From positions 7,103,569 to 7,167,568 of the forward strand of contig SCHM01000002.1 in NCBI GenBank assembly GCA_004123355.1: DNA of 64,000 nt. The letters are read 5' to 3'. Of the stretch, positions 1-11,496 are shown in pieces. A model generated the notes under the pieces. It did not search any database. It was not told the origin of the DNA and saw only the letters and a program-made list of their open reading frames with translations. This stretch comes from Amphirosellinia nigrospora. Its lineage: Eukaryota; Ascomycota; Sordariomycetes; Xylariales; Xylariaceae. Made by a program: the position numbers and the translations under genes. The stretch's first letter is position 1. Every line of letters begins with the position of its first letter.

Positions 1-365
1 ATAGGGTTTATGAGTGCCTAGGTAGCTTGGGCTTACTTCCTAGTGATATTCTAACGGCACTTTAGAGTTTGGTCGGTTCTAATTATAACTCGTTATGAAC
101 TACGATCGACATCTTCTAGGATTACATGAGGGCATCCGATTTAACGAAGGGATCATCACGTCACGAACTGGGCCCTCGCCAGCATTTCATCTCATGGACT
201 CAAGCATAAAGGTGAGAAGACGGGATTGGGCAGAGAAATGTTCATAATGACAATTCCATTGATTCATGAGACCCCGTGACCCCATTACGCCCATTACAAT
301 CGCAATTCGATGCTATCCGTTGACCCATTTTCCTTTAGAAAAGCTGCTCACCAAGCTGATCTAAC
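1..365. other. Intergenic, downstream of RPL4
   Basis: No coding region is recognised here. The stretch lies 3' of the minus-strand RPL4 stop codon and should hold its 3' UTR. A copy of the recurrent CCTAGGTA-like palindrome found elsewhere in the window sits at about 16-27. Confidence 0.6.
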
Positions 366-1673
366 TTAATCCTCCTTCAAGACCTTGAGGAAGTCCTCAG
401 GGGTCTTGAGGGGTTTGCCGGCCTCCTTCTTCTGCTGACCGAGCTCCTTCTTGACGAAGGTTGCGTGGTAGGGGTTGAAACGTAGCATGACCTGCTTGTT
501 GCGCAGAGGGTTCTTCTGAACACCAGCGCGCTTAGTCAACGAGCCACCCTTGGGGGCACGGAGTACGCTCTGGATTTCGGAGCTGTTGATCAGACGGCTC
601 AAGTCGGCCTGGGAGACGATGTTTGAAGGTAGGAGGAAGTCCTTCTTGAGCTCCGAGGGTGTGGTGGTGGTGCCGTAGATGGTGTCAAGGGCCTTGAAGG
701 CAGCTGAGGTCCAGACGATAAATCGGCCGAGGTGACCACCAGGGGCCAGTTGGAGTAGGTTGAGTGCGTAGACAGAGCAGGTCTCAACACCGGGCAGGTT
801 GCGGGTACCCTTGACGAGCTCGGTACCATCGACCTCGGGGTCGTATATGACTAGGGGTCCACGACGCTGGCGGTGACGGCGGCCTCGCATCTTACCCTTA
901 CCAGCTCGCAGCTTCTTGGACTTCTTGGCCTTGATAACATCGGCAGAGGCGCCCGCAGCGGACAGAATGGCGAAAGCGTTGGCAGTCTTGGCGGCAGCAC
1001 CTCCCTCGAAGACAGCGGAGTCGATGACTAGGGGAACCTCGGGGACGGTGGAGATCTGGTGACCGCGGGAGAGGAGAAGAGGGGCGACAGCGGAGGCAGC
1101 AAGAGCAGAGGCGGTAGCGAATCGCCTTCTCATTGTTAGTTTCCAACCCATTTCATCGAGGAAGCACCCTAGTGCCGCTACTCACTTCTGGCCCTGGTTG
1201 ATCTTGATGTGCCACTTGCGCCAGATCTTGGTAGGGGCGAACATGCGGCCGGAACGGCACATGTTACCGAAGGCAGCCTGACCGGCACGGTGAGTACCGC
1301 CACCAGAGACACGGGGAATACGGGCGACAGCGCGACCTAGGCGTCATTGTCAGCAGATATTCCACGTCGCTGGTTGATCCCATGCCATTCGATCGCATCC
1401 TAGGCAATTGCAAACGTCCGTCTCGTATTACCAACTTCGATCGAGGAAAAGTAAAGCGTGCGACTAACCAGTTCCCCAGGACTCGGCAGAGGTCTGGTGA
1501 CCGGCCTTCTCGCTCACGGCGTAAGGCTGGCGCTTGTTCTTGGCCATGCCAGTATGGACCTGCTGGACGATGTCGGGTCGGATGGGCGAGGCAAAAACGG
1601 CGGGGATAGGATGGGTAGCTCCCGAAGGAGTACCATCTTTGCCGATGATGGTGACAGTCGGTCTCGAGGCCAT
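366..1673 (-). CDS. RPL4: 60S ribosomal protein L4 (uL4)
   Basis: Structural protein of the large ribosomal subunit that helps line the exit tunnel. Three exons join without any frame problem: 1469-1673, 1186-1336 and 366-1125, giving 371 residues, the usual fungal length. The N-terminus carries the family block around [20 protein letters not shown] (residues about 29-48), the second exon [20 protein letters not shown], and the third exon the basic [14 protein letters not shown] loop and the [20 protein letters not shown] core. Donors are GTTAGT and GTGAGT, and both acceptors end in AG. The start at 1673 has A at -3 (CAAG-ATG), a strong context. An AG preceded by pyrimidine-rich sequence just upstream suggests a 5' UTR intron, but this is not proven. 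The neighbour eIF1 is also a translation gene on the same strand. Confidence 0.97.
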
Positions 1674-1740
1674 CTTGAAGTCGCTGGGCTGTGTGTGGAA
1701 GGTTAGCACAGTACTGAGAGCACAATTGAGCACGCGAAGC

Positions 1741-2704
1741 CCTGGTTATGTGGTGTGGCGGCGTGCGTACCTCGACTTGGTGGTTGACGGTTCGGTTGGT
1801 GATAATTTCTCAAGTCGAAAATTGACAGTTGAGGTCCCCAAATTAAATTTGTGTGGGAGTGGAGGGCTAATCGACTTCGTCTGCTGGCAGCTGCCGGGCA
1901 CCCTGCCGGCTGGCGCTTTGGTACACTACAAAGTCTACCCCGCGGCCAATTAGAGCCGCCTACAGTACAGGTAATGTTGACAGAACCTTAGGTACCTCTT
2001 ACGTCATTCATCCCATGCGTGCAAGGTTTGATACAGCCTTAAGCAGACGTGTATTCTATATAAGCTAACAGTTTACTTCAGCCCTGAGCATGAGCTGCCT
2101 TGAATACGCCGTTGTATTCGGCCAAAGCACGTCCATGGCAAGATAGATATGATGGTCTACAAGGGCGCAGCTCACGTCCTTTTGAGAAGTATGGCGCTGC
2201 CAAGGTCTCGCGGCTCGTAGGAAAGGCAACTGAAATGAGGCAGTAAAATTACATAGCTATTGAGGTATAGGATATGCCTGTGCTATCACGTGATTGGTCT
2301 TGAGGTGAGTCGAGCCTGAGCAAAAGCGGCGATTGCATTAGACAAACTCGACTACCTACACTGGTACTGTGTATTCTAGGCACTGAATCGTGGGTCGGTA
2401 CCAAGAATAGGACATCATACATTGATTAGAATCTGGCATGCTCTCTCATGAATAATGATGATATGGCTATTTCATGATGACACGGATATATCATTGAGCT
2501 AAGCGCAGTGATATTCGAACCCATGATCACTTATTAGTTTCCTACCGACACTAATTACCATGTTTTGCACCATCTAACGCGCAAAGTAAAGGCCTTGTTC
2601 CTAGCAATGCTATTGTGACCATAAACCGTCTATGACAACTGCCATTAGAAGAATCTGACGGGCGAGTGAATCTCGAACATCAGCATATGTATGCAGGATT
2701 TCAA
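1741..2704. other. Intergenic between RPL4 and eIF1
   Basis: No gene is seen. The RPL4-proximal side should contain the RPL4 promoter and 5' leader, and the 2500-2704 side the 3' UTR of eIF1. A TTCGAACCC string near 2515 resembles a T-loop on the minus strand, but no tRNA cloverleaf can be built around it. Confidence 0.5.
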
Positions 2705-3248
2705 CTAGAAGCCGTGAACCTTGATCTTCTTGGGGTCAAGCTCCAATCCGTTACGGTCGACGAGGAATTCCTCTACGTTCGATTAGTATAACGGGGCCTG
2801 GTCACTGTGAGTGTCTGGTAGGAAGCCACATACGCATGACTTTGCGCTGGTCACCTTGGAGTTGAATGACCTCGCCCATGTTACTGTCGATCACGACAGT
2901 GCCATTACAAGCGAATTTTTTCTTGATAACGGTGAGAATCTTCTTTCGGTCAAACTTGGTGGGCAACCCCTGAACGGTGGTTAAGGTTTTGCGGCCATTG
3001 CGCTCTGCATCGGTTAGCTACGCCGCGCGCGCAAAAGCCGAAGCAACCGCGGCAGGGTATACTAACGTTGGATCCGAATGTGGACGTAATCCTCTTGCTG
3101 GCTCTTCACTTGGCTCGTGTTCTCATCTGCTTCAGCATCATGGAACGGATCTAAGCTCGCGGTGACGCATTAGCGGGGCCGTGAGAGGGTCATCGGCCTA
3201 GGCTGACCGAGGCTACATACCAAAGGACTTGAGGTTCTCGATGGACAT
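2705..3248 (-). CDS. SUI1: Translation initiation factor eIF1 (SUI1)
   Basis: Small factor that binds the 40S subunit near the P site and enforces start-codon selection. Four exons join in frame: 3221-3248 (only 28 bases), 3067-3150, 2834-3004 and 2705-2772, giving 116 residues, the normal eIF1 length. Visible signatures are MSIENLKSF at the N-terminus, HIRIQQRNGRKTLTTVQGLP (about residues 34-53), KKKFACNGTVV, MGEVIQLQGDQR and the C-terminal LDPKKIKVHGF. All introns are GT..AG; the exon phases 1,1,1 are mutually consistent. The start codon has T at -3 (CATAG-ATG), a poor context, as is known for eIF1 genes that regulate themselves through initiation stringency. The gene is too split to appear as one long reading frame. 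Confidence 0.96.
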
Positions 3249-3539
3249 CTATGACACGGGGCGTTCAAACAACTCGGGATGGTACTATGAGATTAATCGA
3301 TGCTTGAGACTCGTGTTGGCGCAGGCTAGTTCCTCAGGATGTTCAGATATAATGATTTGGGGAGTATGCGTAGATAGGGTAGGTGAGTGGCGAGGTAGAC
3401 GAGCAGACTGGAGGAATCAGGAGAACAAAAGGGTGGGGTAGGTACCAAAGTAGTCTATACCTAAGGATTCATGCCTTTGCTCCACATTTGGAAATCTAGG
3501 GCTATCTAATTGTAGGTAGTTAAGCCACCCTTGTAACAA

Positions 3540-3649
3540 TCCGAATTGGTGTAATGGCCAACATTTGACGCTCTCACTCCACTTCTTGTTGAATTACAAG
3601 ATGTAGAAACAGTACCGTCAAGCTCGGGGTTCGATTCCCCGATTCGGAG
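3540..3649 (+). tRNA. tRNA-Glu (anticodon CTC) with intron
   Basis: The acceptor arms TCCGAAT (3540-3546) and ATTCGGA (3642-3648) pair perfectly, with G73 at 3649. The anticodon stem TGACG/CGTCA encloses the loop CTCTCAC with anticodon CTC at 3573-3575. A 38-base intron (3577-3614) sits after position 37, the canonical place. The T arm is CGGGG-TTCGATT-CCCCG and includes the B box (3628-3638). The removal of the intron leaves 72 bases. A T run starts right after the gene, which is a Pol III terminator. Confidence 0.95.
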
Positions 3650-3671
3650 TTTTTTTTTGCTTTTTTTTTTT
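3650..3671 (+). terminator. RNA polymerase III T-tract terminator
   Basis: A run of T residues begins immediately after the discriminator base of the tRNA-Glu gene, is broken by GC, and continues as a second T run. This is the standard Pol III termination signal. Confidence 0.85.
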
Positions 3672-6600
3672 AATCCGTCATGATACATTCCTACCCTTTA
3701 AGCCTCAGATGTATTTTTGCTATTTAATGTGCAAACTTGTTAGCTAGCTCACATCTAGCAAAACCTACGCACAAAGCATATCTCATCAGCCGCTGTACCA
3801 ACCTCTAACTCATGTTAGCACATATTTATTACACATGCTTGCCTGATGGCTTTGAAATACTCATTTATTTACACTCATCGTACAATAATTGTCGTTATTA
3901 GAGTATATTATTAAGTTGCTTTTTAAATTTAAGAAGAACATCTTGTGGATGAGCAGAGGTACTTCTTTCACCCTTGGTTTCTGAGTTTGTCATGTTGTGC
4001 TGCACTAGGTAGATAGATATACCTAGGTATGTTGTCATATTAGATTTGTTGTGCAACACAAAAACATTCAGAGTAAGATCCACGAGTTAAGCACACCAAA
4101 TCTTCTAACACGTCTGCACGATTACTTCTTCCTTCTGGCTTGGCTGCCCGACTGGGCATGCTTACGTAGCCGTCGGGTAATCTGAACTGATGTTTCCTTC
4201 TGGTCCACCAAGAACCGTGCCGTCAACTATCCGGGTTAGGTTGCAATATCGCGAGTCCTTGCCAGCAACCGTCGAAGACTGACAGTCTGGGCCAGTGGAG
4301 ATCGCATTCTTGTGGATTGAAGTTGCAATTCCTAAATCGATTGCTGACAGCGGCCAGCACAAGGCTATGAGGAGCGAGCACGCCGGGCGATCCGGTAGAC
4401 GCTGGATACATTTACCTACCTTGTTGGGAAGCTTTCACATCCATTGCAACATTGAGAACGGTGTAGCTGGAGTCCGCAGACGGGCATGCTTAAGCGAGTA
4501 GTTCGCTGCGTCCTATCGGTACGCACAGCTGGTACCCAGATGCACTAAGGGCGAGCTCCGCCAATAGTTCCCAGTAGCGCATCGTATGTGGGATGCAAAG
4601 CCACGTTTTTGATCTTCTCCAGCTCCTCTGGCCACCAGCTATAGTACACCTCGGGAGGATCTATGCAACCTAAGATGAATGTACTCTGGTCTTGATTTAC
4701 TGTGTGTACGGGGGTGTAAGAATACCTGTCATAGTCTAAACAAAGCTGTAGTCGGAGAGAAGACGACTATTCCGATATAATAAATGATACCACGCATGGC
4801 ATACTCAACTTTCAAGACTAGGTTTAGCGCCGCCTTACCGAATATTATATTCTATTTATTAGCGGCCCTCGACAAGTCTGTCTTGTATCTAATTCAGGTA
4901 ACATAATTACCACTTGTCTTAGGGTGTCTACACTTATGTTTAGATACTTAGATTTTCTACTCTAGCAGTAGGACATGTCTTAGGAGACGCTACGCACATA
5001 ACAAACTATGCCTTGAGGCTTATTTTGATTTTAGAGTATGATCCCATGATGATGGCTTGTGTCTAGAACCGCGAATAGTTTCCGTGGATGCGACGAGTAG
5101 AATGAATTAAGCATTATTGGCTATCAACAACCGTGCCTGGATAAACCCGTTCTAAGTGATGAATGTAACCTTGGCCGAGTTTGCAGTGCCATTCTAACAA
5201 CTATGTCACAGTAAGCAAGCAATATCACCTCCGAAACTATTTCGATGACAATAAAATGCTACTTCGCTTTCCTTGGTTCTTTCGGTGGACTGATACTAAT
5301 TGTATCGGCTGAGGGCACAGCATCAACTGTGACGTGGATAACGTCAAAACCGTTTGAGCTGATGGCCAGCGCAAAGATCTAGCGCGATCTAGCCCAACAA
5401 GCGCTGACAGGGGTATATATTCGAGAGCCAGGGGTTTTTCAAAATGTCACTTCCCGTTACGGCTCTCGATCCTAGCCTGGAACCATTTTTGATCAAGATG
5501 CCCTGTTCTCGGCAGCACAATAGACCAACTGGATCCTTATTCAAACCACTTCAAGGATACTAGATACTCGTTGATTTTCGGGCATAGGACACATGCGTAC
5601 ATGTTCTGTTCGTATATTCACGCTGGCTTGTGAAGATTCACGTTATGACTACAAGTATACCGAAAAGTTGCTAATCTTAGGATACTGAATGGTTGTGGGA
5701 TGGCTTAGCCGTTACTGTCACCCGCGGAAAACCCGAAACATTCATGGAATGGTCACAGGCGCATTCTACACGCCACGAGGCTGGACTAGGCATGGAAACA
5801 AACTATTGTTCCCTTACACCTGCCCAGCGCGGGAGCCAAGTATTGTCAAGCTGAAGGGGATCTATTGTTTAGAGGCATTTGCTCACTGCCTGACTCTCCA
5901 TCCGTCACCTCAGGTACGCTAAGGTACCAAACCCCACAATGCTACAGAGATGGCTGATTCTGGGGTGCCTATGCTTTCTCAAATAGGCATGAATGAACCC
6001 TTCATTCATAGCGACGCCATGCATCTGCACGTCAAATTGAGCGGACCCTTAAAAATATTCGACAGTGACGTACCTATATACATTTACTAAGGTACAATGA
6101 GTTGAAGGAGCTTTTGATATACACAAGTTGGACAAAAACTTCAAAGAGGCTCAAGATCGCTGTCCACGTTTAACAACTTACATAGTACACTAGCAGCAAC
6201 TAGGTAGGGTCGGAATCCGGATCGGGAGGTCTTACACTACTAACCTTAGTATAATTTAGTTCGGTAGGACCCGTGGACCCTGAAAATTCCACGTGTGGAT
6301 CCTTAGGTAGCATCATATTCCCTAGTGGTGGTCACCTTGTCTAATTTCTCACCTCCACTCCTTGACACTGCATACTATCATACTGTACGCACAATATGTA
6401 TTGTCTCGGTCTCCAGCGTGGCTGCATTAGTCGGTTGTTTCCACCTTTGCGGCTGGACGCTCGGCGAGCAGGTTCATCCAATCCTGCCGTAGCTATTAGC
6501 CACTATGCTCAGTCCTCGTATTCCATCTGCGTTACATCGGTACACAAGCAGGGATCGCCGGTGCCCAGGCTGACAATATTCAACGAAAAGTTATGGCACC

Positions 6601-6803
6601 TACGTACAGCAAAATGGCCAGGAATTTGTAGTATTAAAAGTCCCTCTTCCCGTGCCTTGTGCTGAGGTCATTCATGATGATCCTCCGTCTGTGTCGATTT
6701 TCCTAATTCCGTCATACCAAGGCGTTGGAATATATGGTGGTCTCTCGTTAATCCTATTAATTTATAATACTGCTTGGGTCTGGTACCAGGATAGGTCCTC
6801 GCC
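3672..6803. other. Gene-poor 3.1 kb stretch
   Basis: No complete gene is recognised. One palindromic ACCTAGGT element lies at 4021-4028. A possible coding relic on the minus strand is listed separately at 4559-4680. Several open frames of 60-90 codons are present but have no recognisable motif. The last few hundred bases should contain the promoter of the peroxidase gene at 6804. Confidence 0.5.
4559..4680 (-). pseudogene. Possible C-terminal coding relic, unidentified
   Basis: On the minus strand a short frame of about 38 codons ending in TAG is preceded by a plausible intron acceptor (TTCATCTTAG). The encoded tail is acidic and aromatic (for example VYYSWWPEELEKIK) and looks protein-like, but upstream exons do not join to it in frame and I cannot name a family. 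It may be the last exon of a decayed or indel-damaged gene, or chance. Confidence 0.2.
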
Positions 6804-9800
6804 ATGCGCTGGAATGCTCATTTCTTGTCGGCGATGCTCTCGCTGAGCACGCTGACAGGCGCAGATCCAACATGGCCCTCCCAGAACGACGAGTTGGAAG
6901 AAATCATGTATCAAGTACAAGGCTACCGCTCCCGACAATTCGGCGGAACCGTCATACCCTGCTCAAGTCAAGCTTCGGGGCCAGGCCGTCACAATGCCGC
7001 AGAGTGGCTGAGGGCTGCATTTCACGATATGGCCACTACAACTATTGCCGGCGGTCCGCGACAGGGCGGCCTGGACGGATCATTACAATACGAAATAACC
7101 AGCTCGGACAACATCGGTCCGGCCTTCAATACCACACTCAAGTTTATGGCAGACTACTACACAAGTAGATCAAGTGTAGCTGATCTTCTTGCTATGGGCG
7201 TGTACTACGCCGTGAGATCGTGTGGTGGTCCAGTCGTTCCTGTCGCCGGTGGTAGGATTGATGCCAAAGAAGGTGGCCCTATCGGTGTCCCTCTGCCCCA
7301 GAACTCGGCCTTCACATTTGGGCAGCAGTTCGCACGCATGGGCTTCGACCAGACTGAAATGATTCAGGTTGTTGCATGTGGCCATAGTATTGGCGGCGTT
7401 CACGCAACTGAATTCCCTCAAATTGTTCCAGTAGGTAGTACCGGGGATGGTGAAGGCCCGATGGACTCTACAGTGGATGTATTCGACAACAAGGTTGTCA
7501 CCGAATATGTCTCGGGCAATACGACAAACCCTATGGTTGTTGGTCCTTCGATCCAAGCTACTAGAAACTCCGACTTCAAAGTTTTCAACTCGGATGGGAA
7601 TGAGACAATATCTACTATGACAAATCCCGAGACCTTCCGCAATATTTGCGCCACGGTATTGCGCAAGATGATCGAGGTCGTCCCTGATGAGGTTGTTCTT
7701 ACTGAGCCTATTCAACCCTACGCCGTTAAGCCAGTCGATATGCAGCTCACGCTGAACTCTGGCGGTTCCACTTTGCAATTATCTGGGTTCATCAGAGTTC
7801 GCACTACTGATTTTGGAGACAACTCTGCTGAGAGTGTATCATTGACATACAAGAACCGAAGTGGCGGTGACGATTGTGGCACCTTGGGCTGCACGCATGC
7901 ACTCGACGTCCTGGGGCCACCCAGGGCTTTGACGACACCTTCGTGGTGGGTTTTACCCTATATTGCCGAATTATTTTCGTAGCACCCTTTCTAACACGTA
8001 TCTTAGTGGTTCCCAGTTGATGTTGAAATCCCGGCCTCCTCGGGCATCTCCTCTTTCACTTTGGCCGTGAATATGGCCAGTGGAACATCCAAAGCTTATG
8101 ACAACAACGGCGACTCGTATCCCATACAGGATGCTATTCTGATGCAAAAGCCCCAGAGCTGTCTTCTCGAGGGCAAATTAGACGTTGTGGCAGCAGTGAG
8201 TTTGATAATTTGGCTTGATCAGAAGGTAGTTTGCTGACATCCTGAAATAGGTCCGCAACGACCTTAATAACTCTGCTTCTGTTAACCTCCACCTCTCATA
8301 CAAGAAGTCTGTTGGTGACCCGAACCGCCCGGTCCCTACTATGAATGACGAGACTGTCGAAATGAAGAAGGGCACTTGTGTCGGCCTGTATACATTCTAT
8401 ACGGCTACATATGAAGGCCTTGGTGACCTTGACTATGCTACCAAAATCGACGTTGTCGCCGGGACTGGTGTGTCGGCTTCACGGGATGCCTTCAAGGCGG
8501 CAAGTAGCCTTGGAGCAACTTGCATCGCGTTCCAAGCTCCGCCGGCTTCAATGTGCTCGCGCGCGGATGATCCCGACCCGCCAGTGGAAACCTCTACGTC
8601 AGTTACTATGACTCCAACTGTGACCTCTTCGGGAACAGTCACGAGCACCGTGGCAGCAGAGACACCTTTCCATAGGCCAACTCTAGGAAATTTCACGCTT
8701 GTTGGCTGTAACACGGAGCCGACGGCCGCGGGTGTCCGCGCTCTAGGCGGCGCCAGTTACGTTTACGACGGGATGACACTCGAGAGCTGCATGAACAACT
8801 GCACAGGATTTTATTATTGGGGTACAGAGTACGGACGTGAATGTGAGTTGTCTCTTAGAGGGTCTTGGGGGCGAATATGTGGTGTTGTCTAACTAACCTT
8901 CTATAGGCTACTGTGGTAATAAGGTCCACGCATCTAGCACAAACGTTACGCTTAATGAGTGCAACATCGTCTGCTCTGGAGATGAGACGGAATATTGTGG
9001 TGCTGGTGATCGACTTGAGCTATATGTCACTACTGGCCCATACCGACACCTACTGGTACCCTTGCGATTAAGCCGACTGTGACCCCCTATCTTCGTGTCG
9101 GCTGTTACGAAGAGCTTCCTAGCCGTGCGCTCACAGGAGGTGTTTTCCCGAGCGATGAGATGACCCTAGAGCTGTGCGCGTCGAATTGTGATGGATTTAC
9201 TTATTTTGCAACGGAGTTTGGCCGTGAATGCTACTGTGGCCAGTTCATTGACGCCAGGAGCAATGTGACCGATGACGCGGACTGTAGCATGATTTGCGCC
9301 GGTGACGAGACGGAATACTGCGGTGGCAGTGACAGACTGGAAATGTACAGACTCATCAACCCGCCCACCTCGACCTCGATGATGCCCACACCAACCGTAA
9401 CACCTACACACAAGCCTACCGTGCCTCCCTACGCCTTCCAAGGATGCTGGACCGAGGGCGATGGCGTACGGGCCCTTGACGCAAAATCCACAGCTGGGAA
9501 AGTTACACTTGAGTCGTGCGCCAAATTCTGCGAGGACTACCACTATTTCGGGACAGAATTCGGCGACGAGTGCCATTGTGGTGATATTCTTGCCGGCTCT
9601 GCTAATTCGACTAATCTGACTGACTGTAACACCCCCTGTGCGGGAGATCCATCCGAATACTGTGGTGCCGGCAACCGGCTGAACCTCTACTACTACTCCA
9701 ACACGACCGCTGGCCCCTCACAGCCTCTCGTCATCGGCAACTTCTCCTGGTACGGCTGCCAGACAGAGGGCACGGGCGTCCGCGCTCTGGCTGGCAAAAG

Positions 9801-10056
9801 CTATGTAAATAGCACCATGACGCTAGAGATCTGTGCCACGACCTGTGAGGGATTCACATACTTCGGTACTGAGTACGGCGCCGAGTGCTACTGTGGCGAT
9901 GACTTCGGCATGGGCTCGGTGGCGGCTCCTAGCAACCAATGTAGCATGGCATGCGGCGGCGACGCGACACAACTATGTGGTGCGGGCAACCGCTTGAGTG
10001 TCTACCAGTTGACGCCCGACGAGCCCGATACACCGCCGGAGGAGGATGAGGAATGA
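6804..10056 (+). CDS. Secreted haem peroxidase with four WSC repeats
   Basis: Predicted extracellular enzyme. After a signal peptide (about residues 1-20), a class II/AA2-like haem peroxidase domain shows the distal block EWLRAAFHDMA (Arg and His) and the proximal-histidine block VVACGHSIGGVH. A beta-rich middle region with N-glycosylation sites follows. Four Cys-rich WSC repeats start near 8690, 9095, 9440 and 9745, each with TLE-C and YCG signatures; WSC domains bind wall glycans in known proteins. Likely introns are about 7939-8006, 8196-8250 and 8843-8906; the last splits the first WSC repeat cleanly (T|GC, giving Cys). The frame seems to shift near 7905-7925, where the conserved GFDDTF block is in another frame, and near 9035-9050, where the continuing frame otherwise stops at 9082. 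These may be consensus errors; a truncated one-WSC protein is the alternative. Confidence 0.85.
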
Positions 10057-11473
10057 AATGTGCCTATTGGATAATCAGGGCAATAATGGCTATGTTATTT
10101 CCCTCGGTGTAGGAAAAGGAGTTTCTTGTAACTTTGACACAGTTGTCTGGAGCCTTCTTCGCTTCATGACGGGATTAGATAGCGATATGAATTTCTACAG
10201 GGTTTAGATGTTAGTTATGTGTGTAGCTTACATGATTAGATATTAATGATGAGCGAGCCTAATGATATTTTGAACTGTCAACTTTATATGCTTCGGGTAG
10301 AATTAACATGATATGTTGTCTTGGATTATCGACTGGAACTAAGTACTAGGTATTCATCATGATAAAAGCAGGTAATAAATGAACGTAATTATAGGCGCAT
10401 ATTACGCTGTTTGTTTGATAAGAATCACCTGAAATATATACAATATATTATAAGGAAATCTGAAAGCGTGTCATGACATGTGAATTAACTCCGCATACCC
10501 TGCTACAGTAAGAATTAACCTAGACCTTGTTATTGTTTATTTAAGATTTCATCTGTGTCTATTCTAGGTATATTCAATTCGACTGGGCTGAAAAGTAGAA
10601 CTCGGAGGTTGATTTATACATTGATCTACCGGTAAACTATGAGAAAGTCAAGCAAACTTCTTCAGCTACTTGACCCCTAGCTTTAGCCCTGTTGTCTTGT
10701 TATAACATACTTATTAAAACTTCCATAAACTATAGTAATGGCTAGCCTGGTCGTAAATCGTTGCTCCCTCTACATATGTAGGTACTTAATGTTATCAAGA
10801 AGGCACTGCCTGGGTCTGTTATTTATATTGATTCTTACGGTAGCACCTAATACACTTGGAACTCCTACCAGGTACCTAGGTAAGGAGGGGCAGCTGCCAT
10901 GCATGTAGGTACAAGACTGTCGCAGTGAATGGTTGGTAGTACCCAGGTACATGTTAGGATCTCATTATAGCAGGGTCTAGGGAGCGACTATAGCGCCTTT
11001 ACCGCGTGAATTGATACACCCCCAGCGCCTAGGATTCGCTAGCGTTCAACTTCTTCCTGGTCATTTTACATCATGGGCTTGCGTTAACTGCACACTCTTT
11101 GACCTCGTTGACCGCAAACGCACGCACGACATTCTATACTGCATGCCTACATAACACCAATATTCACTGCACAACCTCGCCTCCCCTCCCGGCCCTATTT
11201 GCCTGGATAAGAAACACAAGACCAGCACGAATCTCCACCCACAGACAAAACCCATCCTTTGCTCTGCGCCAGTTCTGCGACAGCGTACGTCTGCACCGAC
11301 ACCCATCTTTGCATCTTCACAGATCCTGCGACCTCAACGAACCCCTAGGCCTTTGTGTCCATGCGTTCTTTGAGTTGGTAGCCTAGCCGAATGCCGGTGG
11401 CAGAATATCGCTGTCGTTGCTGTTGTCGTGTGCAACTACCAGGGAGATAGTACGCAGCGTATTGGTTGTCAGC
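10057..11473. other. Intergenic 1.4 kb
   Basis: No gene is recognised. A GGTACCTAGGTA palindromic element lies at 10871-10882. From about 11050 the strand becomes C/T-rich on the plus strand, which fits the promoter and leader of the downstream SUMO-protease gene. Confidence 0.5.
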
Positions 11474-11496
11474 ATGTCGACTGGCTTGCCTTGCCC

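Noticed and set aside
2490-2530. TTCGAACCC string resembling a minus-strand tRNA T-loop
   Set aside because: No matching T stem, anticodon arm or acceptor stem can be built around it.
7170-7778. 202-codon open frame on the minus strand
   Set aside because: Antisense shadow of the peroxidase domain, whose sense frame has clear catalytic motifs.
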